Shown here: positions 1-8,328 of the stretch, one piece after another
How positions within the stretch are numbered: position 1 is the stretch's first letter
Layout of the letters: each line of letters opens with the position of its first letter
NCBI RefSeq assembly: GCF_004348985.1
Contig: NZ_SMKW01000014.1
Span: 88,629-152,628 of the forward strand
Length of the DNA stretch: 64,000 nucleotides
Origin: Saccharopolyspora elongata
Lineage (GTDB): Bacteria; Actinomycetota; Actinomycetes; Mycobacteriales; Pseudonocardiaceae
Direction: 5' to 3'
Notes under the pieces: generated by a model
Database searches by the model: none
What the model was told of the DNA's origin: nothing
The model's input: the letters and a program-made list of their open reading frames with translations, nothing else
Translations under genes and position numbers: made by a program

Positions 1-1
1 G

Positions 2-1075
2 GGCGGCTCGGACTGGCGGGTGCGGACGGTCGCCCTGCCCAACGGGCGGTACGTGGTGCTCGCGCTGTCGCTGGCGAACGTCGAGGCGACCGTGCGCCAG
101 CTGATCGTCATCGAGCTGGTGGTCGGCGCCGTGGTGCTGCTCGTGCTGGCCGTCGCGGCGGCGCTGACGGTGCGGCTGAGCCTGCGGCCGCTGAACCGGA
201 TCGAGCACACCGCCGACGCCATCGCGGCCGGGCAGCTCGACCGGCGCGTGCCGGACCAGGACCCGCGCACCGAGACGGGCCGGCTCGGCGCGGCGCTGAA
301 CACGATGCTCGGGCGACTGGTGGACGCGTTGCAGCAGCGGGAGCACTCCGAGCTCCGGTTGCGGCGGTTCGTCGCGGACGCCGGGCACGAGCTGCGGACG
401 CCGTTGACGTCGATCCGGGGCTTCGCGGAGCTGTACCGGCGCAGCGATCAGCACCGCGAGGAGGACGTGCGGATGATGATGCGGCGCATCGAGTCCGAGG
501 CGGAGCGCATGGGCGGCCTCGTCGACGACCTGCTGCTGCTGGCCCGGCTGGACCGGGAACGCACCATAGACCTGGTCGACGTCGATGTGGTGCCGCTGGT
601 GCAGGACGTCGTGCAGGACGGGCGGGCGCGCGACCCCGAGCGGGAGATCGAGCTGCGGGACGGGGATCGCCCGCTTCGGGTGCTCGCCGACAGCCCTCGG
701 CTCCGCCAGGTGCTGACGAACCTGGTGAACAACGCCCTGATGCACACCCCGCCGGGTTCGCCGGTCACCGTCGAGGTCGCGCGGGGTTCGGCCGGGGGAG
801 GGGCGCTCGCGGCGGCCGGCGCGGAGCTGCCGACGGGCACCCCGGTGGCGTTGATCTCGGTCACCGACACCGGCCCGGGCATCCCGCCGGAGCATGCACC
901 GAGGATCTTCGACCGCTTCTACCGGGTCGACGACGGCCGGCACCGCGACGCCGGCGGAACGGGCCTCGGCCTGGCGATCACGACGGCGATCGCCGAGTCC
1001 CACAACGGCAGGGTGGAACTGCACGCCAACCCCGACGGCGGCAGCACCTTCCGCCTCCTCCTGCCCCTGACCTGA
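2..1075 (+). CDS. Sensor histidine kinase, 5' end missing
   Basis: Two-component sensor kinase cut by the window start. The frame is open from base 2, before the first in-frame GTG at 20, so the N-terminus lies outside. Visible parts in order: the end of an extracytoplasmic segment, a membrane helix (about residues 34-56 of the visible part), a HAMP linker, a phosphoacceptor helix with FVADAGHELRTPLTS (His near 129), and an ATP-binding domain with NLVNNALMHTP, DTGPGIP and GTGLGLAI. It would autophosphorylate on His and pass phosphate to a response regulator, usually encoded just upstream and not visible here. It resembles actinobacterial TcrY/PrrB-type kinases; the signal is unknown. Confidence 0.93.
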   Translation, partial: GGSDWRVRTVALPNGRYVVLALSLANVEATVRQLIVIELVVGAVVLLVLAVAAALTVRLSLRPLNRIEHTADAIAAGQLDRRVPDQDPRTETGRLGAALNTMLGRLVDALQQREHSELRLRRFVADAGHELRTPLTSIRGFAELYRRSDQHREEDVRMMMRRIESEAERMGGLVDDLLLLARLDRERTIDLVDVDVVPLVQDVVQDGRARDPEREIELRDGDRPLRVLADSPRLRQVLTNLVNNALMHTPPGSPVTVEVARGSAGGGALAAAGAELPTGTPVALISVTDTGPGIPPEHAPRIFDRFYRVDDGRHRDAGGTGLGLAITTAIAESHNGRVELHANPDGGSTFRLLLPLT

Positions 1076-1093
1076 CCGGCGCGACGGAAAGCG

Positions 1094-1214
1094 CCCGATT
1101 TTAGGCAAAATCGGGAGCCAGCCGAACAGCACCGTTGGAGCCGGGTCTCCCAATTTTAGGCAAAATTGGGGGCCTTCTTGCCCGGTGGGGATTCCAATTT
1201 TAGGCAAAATCGGG
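1094..1214. repeat. Three tandem copies of a TTTTAGGCAAAA palindrome
   Basis: Three 22-bp palindromes at 1094-1115, 1149-1170 and 1193-1214, each with arms around a loop AGGC. Copy 1 has arms CCCGATTTT/AAAATCGGG and copy 2 CCCAATTTT/AAAATTGGG, so the G:C to A:T change occurs on both arms and pairing is kept. Copy 3 mixes the two forms (CCAATTTT/AAAATCGG). The cluster lies in the gap between the convergent kinase and asnB genes. Copy 1 could act as a terminator for the kinase, but three copies suggest a dispersed repeat. Confidence 0.8.
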
Positions 1215-1282
1215 AAGTTCCCCACGGCGCCTCGGAGCGTGGCGTTTCGGCGGAACCGGCGCTTGATCGATCGTGCTCGGGA

Positions 1283-1310
1283 GTTGCGCAATTTCTCGGG
1301 AATTGCGTAA
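1283..1310. repeat. Palindrome of the GCAATT..AATTGC type
   Basis: Imperfect inverted repeat, 10-11-bp arms (GTTGCGCAATT and AATTGCGTAAC) with one mismatch and a spacer TCTCGGG. It lies 13 bp beyond the 3' end of asnB, where it could serve as its terminator. A similar element with the same ATTTCTCG core is at 42024-42047. Confidence 0.55.
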
Positions 1311-1322
1311 CCCCCGTTCCGG

Positions 1323-3158
1323 TCAGAGCTTGATCGTCGGGTTGTGGATGTCGAACCACATCGACAGGTCGAGGGCCCTTTCGAAGGTGAAGCGCGCCAT
1401 CGGGTCGATCCGCGCCGGGTCCTGCGCCAGCGTTCCGCGCAGCCACCGCTCGTCGAGCAGCGACAGCGCCGGGTCTCCCGCGGCGACGAGGTCCGCCACC
1501 TGGCGCTGCAGCACCGCCGCGTACTTCGGGTCCTGAGTGGACGGATATGGGCTCTTCACCCGCTCCACCACCGACTTCGGCAGCACGTCGGCGGTGGCGT
1601 GCCGCAGCAGGCTCTTCTCCCGGCCGTCGAAGGTCTTCAGCGACCATGGGGCGTTGAAGACGTACTCCACCAGCCGGTGGTCGCAGAACGGCACCCGCAC
1701 CTCCAGGCCGACCGCCATGCTCATCCGGTCCTTGCGGTCCAGCAGGACGCGGACGAACCGGGTCAGGTGCAGGTAGCAGATCTCCCGCATCCGGCGCTCG
1801 AAGTCGCCCTCCCCGTCGAGCACCGGGACCGAGCCGATGGCGTCGCGGTAGCTGTCGGCCACGTAGGACTCCAGGTCCAGCGCCGCCGCCAGGTCCGGGC
1901 TGAGGACCTCCGCCCGCTCGGTGGAGTGCGTGCGCACCGCGGCGATCCACGGGAAGGTCTCGGCCTGCCGCACCTGCGGGTCGTGGAACCACTTGTAGCC
2001 GCCGAAGACCTCGTCCGCGGACTCGCCGGACAGCGCCACGGTCGAATGCCCGCGGATCGCCTTGAACAGCAAGTAGAGCGACTGGTCGAGGTCGCCCATC
2101 CCCAGCGGGACGTCCCGGGCCTTTACGGTGGCGCGGCGCACGGCGGGATCGGCGAGCGCGTCGGGGTCCAGGACGATGTCCTGGTGCAGCGACCCGACGT
2201 GCTCGGCGACGTCGTGGACGTACGGCGTGTCGGGCGTGCCACGCATCTCGTCGGGCACGAAGTTCTCGGCCTGGCCGAGGAAATCGACCGCGAAGCTGCG
2301 GACCTGCTCGCCGCTGCGCGCCAGCTGGCGGCCGGCCAGCGCGGTGATGGCGCTGGAGTCCAGGCCGCCGGAGAGCAGCACGCAGCGCGGCACGTCGGAG
2401 ATCAGCTGCCGCGCGACGATGTCGTCGAGCAGCTCGCGGACGTGCGCGACCGAGGCCTGCTGGTCGTCGTCGTGCGCCGCGGCCCGCAGCCGCCAGTAGG
2501 TGTGCTCGCGCAGGCCCTTGCGGTCGACGGTGACGACGGTGCCCGGCTCCACCTCGCGCATGCCGGACCACATCGCCTGCCGCGGCGTCTTGACCATCGC
2601 GAACATCTCGCGCAGCCCGTCGACGTCGACGACCTTCTCGGCCAGCGGGTTGGCCAGGATCGCCTTCGGCTCGGAACCGAACAGCACGCCTTGCCCGGTC
2701 GGGTAGTAGTACAGCGGTTTGATGCCCATCCGGTCGCGGATCAGCAGCAGCTGCTCGCTGCGGGTGTCCCAGACGGCGAAGGCGAACATCCCGTTCAGGT
2801 GTTCGGCGACCTGCGGGCCCCACTCGAGGTAGCCGTGCAGCACGACCTCGGTGTCGCTGTCGGTGTCGAAGCGGTGGCCGCGGCGCCGCAGTTCGTCGCG
2901 TAGGTCGGTGAAGTTGTAGGCCTCGCCGCTGTAGACGATCGCGACCTCGCCGTCGGGCGTCGCGGCCTCCATCGGCTGCGCCCCGCCGGGCAGGTCGATG
3001 ATGGCCAGCCGCCGGTGGCCGAGGGCGGCGTGCGGGCGCACCCAGGTGCCGCCGGCGTCCGGGCCGCGGCAGGTCATGGTGGCGCACATGGCGTCGATGG
3101 CGGGTCGTTCGCCGGTCAGGTCGCGCTGGAAGTCGATCCAGCCGGAGATGCCGCACAT
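1323..3158 (-). CDS. asnB: Asparagine synthase, glutamine-hydrolysing
   Basis: Class B asparagine synthetase, 611 aa: glutamine plus aspartate and ATP give asparagine. The start is the ATG at 3158 because it puts the nucleophilic Cys at position 2 (MCGISGW) and follows a GGAGGA ribosome site; the longer frame to 3233 is not needed. The N-terminal glutaminase domain (about 1-210) has RGPD (31-34) and GHRRLAIID. The C-terminal synthetase domain has the PP-loop LLSGGLDSS (about 261-269). Where most members have NGEIYN this one has YSGEAYN (76-82), so the usual oxyanion-hole Asn is Ser. Transcribed alone, divergent from the kdp operon. It could also act in amidation of a natural product or envelope component. 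Confidence 0.92.
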   Translation of the reverse strand: MCGISGWIDFQRDLTGERPAIDAMCATMTCRGPDAGGTWVRPHAALGHRRLAIIDLPGGAQPMEAATPDGEVAIVYSGEAYNFTDLRDELRRRGHRFDTDSDTEVVLHGYLEWGPQVAEHLNGMFAFAVWDTRSEQLLLIRDRMGIKPLYYYPTGQGVLFGSEPKAILANPLAEKVVDVDGLREMFAMVKTPRQAMWSGMREVEPGTVVTVDRKGLREHTYWRLRAAAHDDDQQASVAHVRELLDDIVARQLISDVPRCVLLSGGLDSSAITALAGRQLARSGEQVRSFAVDFLGQAENFVPDEMRGTPDTPYVHDVAEHVGSLHQDIVLDPDALADPAVRRATVKARDVPLGMGDLDQSLYLLFKAIRGHSTVALSGESADEVFGGYKWFHDPQVRQAETFPWIAAVRTHSTERAEVLSPDLAAALDLESYVADSYRDAIGSVPVLDGEGDFERRMREICYLHLTRFVRVLLDRKDRMSMAVGLEVRVPFCDHRLVEYVFNAPWSLKTFDGREKSLLRHATADVLPKSVVERVKSPYPSTQDPKYAAVLQRQVADLVAAGDPALSLLDERWLRGTLAQDPARIDPMARFTFERALDLSMWFDIHNPTIKL

Positions 3159-3366
3159 TTCGGGTTCTCCTCCGTGTCGGTTTGACCTCGCGTCGGGCCG
3201 CGGGCGCCGGGTTCCGGGTGGTCCGAGCCACACGCGCTTTCATTAGCCAGGTTAACGAGATCGTTGCATCGACGAAACCAACTCACGGAGTGAAGTCACC
3301 CACTCACAAATCGTGCGGATCAGCGAAACCGCCCGAAAACCGGCGCAGTCGGTTCACTCGATCGGG

Positions 3367-3418
3367 CGCATCAAGAACGCATCAATGCGCTCGGGGCGGG
3401 CGTCAAGGAGCCGTCATA
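3367..3418 (+). promoter_or_regulatory. Direct repeats upstream of kdp, candidate KdpE operator
   Basis: CGCATCAA occurs at 3367 and again at 3378, 11 bp apart. A second pair, GCGTCAAG at 3400 and CCGTCATA at 3411, repeats the spacing. Direct repeats one helical turn apart are typical for OmpR/PhoB-type regulators, and KdpE (10875-11555) belongs to that class. The rest of the 350-bp asnB-kdp gap holds a small hairpin (GGCCACC 3462-3468, GGTGGCC 3476-3482) just before the first ribosome site. Function is inferred. Confidence 0.4.
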
Positions 3419-3509
3419 GGCCTTGGCCACGCCCATCGCGGGGATTTCGCTGGACGTAGGAGGCCACCACGAGCCGGTGGCCCGATTTCGAGTGAAGGAG
3501 TGCGCAGCG

Positions 3510-3593
3510 GTGGCTGATCTCGCCTACGCCGTGCTGCTGATCGGCGGGTTCCTCGTCCTTGCGTTGACCCTCCGCGGTTTGGAGCGCTTGTGA
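3510..3593 (+). CDS. Small membrane protein preceding kdpF
   Basis: A 27-residue ORF with GTG start at 3510, preceded by GAAGGAG at 3494-3500, ending at a TGA that overlaps the kdpF start. It encodes one hydrophobic helix (AYAVLLIGGFLVLALTL) followed by a short basic tail. The good ribosome site and the stop/start overlap with kdpF support translation. I do not recognise a named family. It may be a second KdpF-like stabilising peptide or a leader that couples translation into kdpF. Confidence 0.6.
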   Translation: MADLAYAVLLIGGFLVLALTLRGLERL

Positions 3594-3685
3594 GCACCAT
3601 GCTTGCCAACGTCGCCGGAGGCGTGTTGGCGCTGCTGTTGATCGGTTACCTGTTCGTCGCGCTTATCCGGCCGGAGAAGTTCTGA
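3590..3685 (+). CDS. kdpF: KdpF, small subunit of K+-transporting ATPase
   Basis: A 31-residue single-helix membrane peptide ending in LFVALIRPEKF, the typical KdpF C-terminus, which stabilises the KdpABC complex in the inner membrane. GTG at 3590 overlaps the preceding stop (GTGA), and the TGA at 3683-3685 overlaps the kdpA ATG (TGATG), so the first genes are translationally coupled. An internal ATG at 3599 is an alternative start. Confidence 0.88.
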   Translation: MSTMLANVAGGVLALLLIGYLFVALIRPEKF

Positions 3686-5342
3686 TGAGTTCCCCCTTGG
3701 TCGGCCTGGTGCAGGTCGGCCTCCTGATCCTGGCCATCGGCGTGGTCTACCGGCCCCTCGGTGACTACCTGGCCCACGTCTACACCAGCGAGAAGCACTG
3801 GCGCGTCGAGAAGGCGGTGTACCGCCTGGTGCGCATCGACGGCGACGCCCAGCAGCGCTGGACCACCTACGCCGCCGGCGTCCTCGGCTTCTCGGTCATG
3901 TCCGTCGCGCTGCTCTACCTGATGCAGCGGTTGCAGCCGCTGCTGCCGCTGAGCTTCGGCCGCGGCGCGGTCGACCCCGCGACGGCGTTCAACACGGCGG
4001 TCAGCTTCGTGACCAACACGAACTGGCAGTCCTACGTGCCGGAGCAGGTGCTCGGGCACACCGTGCAGATGGCCGGGCTGACCGTGCAGAACTTCGTCTC
4101 GGCTGCCGTCGGCATGGCGGTGGCGATCGCGCTGGTGCGCGGCTTCGCCGCCGCCGGGACCGGCCGCATCGGCAACATCTGGGTGGACATCACCCGCGGC
4201 TGCACCCGCGTGCTGCTACCGATCGCGGTCATCGCGGCGGTGCTGCTCGTCGCGCTCGGCGGGGCGATGAGCCTCGCCTCGGGCATCCAGGTCATCGGTC
4301 TGGACGGGCAGGCGCACACCATCGCCACCGCGCCGATCGCCAGCCAGGAGGTCATCAAGGACCTCGGCACCAACGGCGGCGGCGTGCTCAACGCCAACTC
4401 GGCGCACCCGTTCTCCAACCCCGGCGGCATCAGCAACCTGCTGCAGATCTTCCTGATCCTGGTCATCCCGCTGACCCTGACCCGCACCTTCGGCACCATG
4501 GTCGGCGACCGCCGCCAGGGCCGGGTGCTGCTGTCGGTGATGGTCGCGATCATGGCCGTGATGACCGCGGTCGTCTGGTGGGCCGAAAGCCACCCCAACG
4601 GCCCGGCGACGCTGGCCGCCGGCGGTGCCCTGGAAGGCAAGGAGACCCGCTTCGGGCTGTTCCTGTCCGGCCTGTTCGCGGTCGCCACGACCGGCACCTC
4701 CACCGGCGCCGTCAACGCGATGCACGACAGCTTCACCGGGCTCGGCGGTCTGGTGCCGCTGCTGAACATGCTGCTCGGCGAGGTCGCGCCCGGCGGCGTC
4801 GGCGCGGGGTTGTACGGCATCCTGGTGCTGGCCGTGATCGCGGTGTTCCTGGCCGGGCTGATGGTCGGCCGCACGCCGGAGTACCTGGGCAAGAAGCTCG
4901 GGCGGCGGGAGGTCACCGCGGCCGCGCTGTCGATCCTCGTGATGCCCACGATGGTGCTGCTCGGGGCCGGCACCGCGCTCGCGCTGCCGTCCACTCAGGA
5001 CGCCCTGAACAACACCGGCGCGCACGGCCTGTCGGAGGTCCTCTACGCCTTCGCCTCGGCGGGCAACAACAACGGCAGCGCCTTCGCCGGGCTGACCGTG
5101 ACCAGCGACTTCTTCCAGGTCGCGCTCGGCATCGCGATGCTCTTCGGCCGGTTCGTGCCCATCCTCGCGGTGCTGATGCTGGCCGGCGCGGTTGCCCAGC
5201 AGCAGCGCGTCCCGGCCACCGCCGGCACGCTGCCCACCACCGGCCCGCTGTTCGCCGGGCTGCTCGGCGGCACCGTCATCCTCGTCGCGGCGCTGACCTT
5301 CCTGCCCGCGCTCGCCCTCGGACCGATCGCGGAGGCCCTCGC

Positions 5343-5346
<4 letters not shown>
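3685..5346 (+). CDS. kdpA: KdpA, K+-binding and translocating subunit
   Basis: The 553-aa channel-like subunit of the high-affinity KdpFABC potassium pump, located in the cytoplasmic membrane. It has about ten membrane helices and the repeated selectivity-filter segments of the family, including [11 protein letters not shown] (about 107-117), DLGTNGGG (about 227-234) and [10 protein letters not shown] near 455. Length matches the family (about 550-560). The start overlaps the kdpF stop and the stop overlaps the kdpB start (ATGA), indicating one transcript. Expression is expected under low K+ through KdpDE. Confidence 0.97.
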
Positions 5347-7412
<2,066 letters not shown>

Positions 7413-7445
7413 GAGGGCCCGAGACCTGCCGAGGATCCCGTTGGT

Positions 7446-7469
7446 CCGCGATTTCAATGGAAATTGCGG
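7446..7469. repeat. TTTCAATGGAAA palindrome, kdpB-kdpC gap
   Basis: Dyad with arms CCGCGATTTC and GAAATTGCGG around AATG, one G:T wobble position. It is one unit of the family also seen at 7518-7565, 28961-28994 and 62658-62696. Confidence 0.75.
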
Positions 7470-7473
7470 TCAT

Positions 7474-7500
7474 CCGGCGTGTCAGGTCCCGACACGCCGG
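7474..7500. terminator. Perfect 10-bp hairpin in kdpB-kdpC gap
   Basis: Arms CCGGCGTGTC (7474-7483) and GACACGCCGG (7491-7500) with a 7-nt loop AGGTCCC. No T-tract follows, so factor-independent termination would be weak. It may instead stabilise the kdpFAB message or pause transcription before kdpC. Confidence 0.45.
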
Positions 7501-7504
7501 GACC

Positions 7505-7513
7505 TGTGGACAA
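7505..7513 (-). promoter_or_regulatory. Candidate DnaA box
   Basis: TGTGGACAA, the reverse complement of TTGTCCACA, the DnaA-box form favoured in high-GC actinomycetes. It is a single perfect copy between two palindromes. A chance match is possible, so the role is unproven. Confidence 0.3.
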
Positions 7514-7517
7514 CTTC

Positions 7518-7565
7518 CCGCAATTTCAATGGAAATCGGACCTTCGATTTCCATTGAAATTGCGG
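7518..7565. repeat. Perfect 21-bp inverted repeat before kdpC
   Basis: Arms at 7518-7538 and 7545-7565 are perfect reverse complements, each built on TTTCAATGGAAATCG, with a 6-nt spacer GACCTT. Each arm is itself a small dyad, so the whole looks like two head-to-head copies of the TTTCAATGGAAA unit. A closely related double unit, with the same GGACCT centre, is at 62665-62696. It lies 24 bp before the kdpC start and could form a strong hairpin in the kdp message. Confidence 0.85.
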
Positions 7566-7589
7566 CCGACCCGAACCGAAGAGGCACTG

Positions 7590-8192
7590 ATGAAAAGCAC
7601 ACTGCTGCGGCAGGCGTTCGCGGGGTTGCGGCTGTTGCTGGTGGCGACCGTCGTGCTCGGCGTGGCGTATCCGCTGGCGATCTGGGGCATCAGCCGGATC
7701 CCCGGCCTGCAGGCCAACGCCGAGGGCTCGCAGATCGTCGTGGACGGCAAGGTCGTCGGCTCGTCGCTGATCGGCATCGACCCGGTCCCGGCCGACCCGG
7801 CCAACGACCCGTACTTCCACACCCGCCCCGCGGCGTCCGCCGAGGGCGCGCTCGGCCCGGGCGACCCGGCGAGCACCGGCGGCTCCAACTACGGCGGAGC
7901 CAGCGAGGACCTGCTCGCCGCCGTGCAGGAGCGGAGCGACGCCATCGCCGGCCGCGAGGGCGTGCGGCCCGAGCAGGTGCCGACGGACGCCGTCACGGCG
8001 TCGGGCAGCGGCGTCGACCCGGACATCAGCCCGGCCTACGCGGAGCTGCAGGCGGCCCGGGTGGCCCGCGTCACCGGCATCCCGCTGGAGGAGGTCCGGC
8101 GCCTGATCGCCGAGAACACCAGCGGTGGGATCGTCGCCGAGCGCGTGGTGAACGTGACGACCCTCAACGTCGCCGTCCACCGGGCAAGGTGA
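7590..8192 (+). CDS. kdpC: KdpC subunit of K+-transporting ATPase
   Basis: A 200-aa subunit of KdpFABC with one N-terminal membrane helix (about residues 9-30) and a large extracytoplasmic domain. Typical features are GVAYPLAIWGI, the GSSLIGI segment and the C-terminal part with NVTTLNVAV. The ATG at 7590 is chosen because it gives the usual N-terminus (MKSTLLRQAFAGLRLL) and has GAAGAGG before it; the longer frame from 7464 runs through the palindromes. kdpB and kdpC normally abut or overlap, so the 177-bp separation here is odd and may lower KdpC yield or give it its own control. Confidence 0.95.
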   Translation: MKSTLLRQAFAGLRLLLVATVVLGVAYPLAIWGISRIPGLQANAEGSQIVVDGKVVGSSLIGIDPVPADPANDPYFHTRPAASAEGALGPGDPASTGGSNYGGASEDLLAAVQERSDAIAGREGVRPEQVPTDAVTASGSGVDPDISPAYAELQAARVARVTGIPLEEVRRLIAENTSGGIVAERVVNVTTLNVAVHRAR

Positions 8193-8219
8193 TGCCGACA
8201 GGGTAAGTTGCCTGGTCAG

Positions 8220-8269
8220 GGCCCGTGCGTACTTTTGGTTGCCATAGCGGCACAAAGGACGCACGGGCC
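8220..8269. repeat. GTGCGTACTTTTGG dispersed palindrome, copy 1
   Basis: Arms GGCCCGTGCGT (8220-8230) and ACGCACGGGCC (8259-8269) enclose a core TTTTGGTTGCCATAGCG. Over 44 bp (8223-8266) it matches, in inverted orientation, the element at 23905-23948 with five differences. A third element with the same core is at 38812-38863. It sits between kdpC and kdpD and could attenuate read-through into kdpDE. Confidence 0.85.
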
Positions 8270-8291
8270 ATAGGCGGTACTCGTTGAAGGC

Positions 8292-8311
8292 AACCGCTAA
8301 TAACAGCGGTT
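8292..8311. promoter_or_regulatory. Short dyad before kdpD
   Basis: AACCGCT (8292-8298) and AGCGGTT (8305-8311) form a perfect 7-bp dyad with a 6-nt AT-rich centre, ending just before the kdpD ribosome site (AGGAG, 8314-8318). It could be an operator or a hairpin that limits kdpD translation. No known regulator is matched. Confidence 0.35.
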
Positions 8312-8328
8312 CATAGGAGACTGGAAGC

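Noticed and set aside
1094..1214. CRISPR-like repeat cluster
   Set aside because: Only three copies, uneven spacing (55 and 44 bp between starts), no spacer-sized units, and each copy is a complete palindrome. No cas gene is nearby.
3419..3509. c-di-AMP (ydaO-type) riboswitch before kdp
   Set aside because: Only one short hairpin is seen and I could not match the conserved ydaO core. A covariance-model search would decide.
4578..5342. Open frame joined upstream to kdpB
   Set aside because: It runs inside kdpA in another frame. The kdpB ATG at 5343 overlaps the kdpA stop and gives the family N-terminus.
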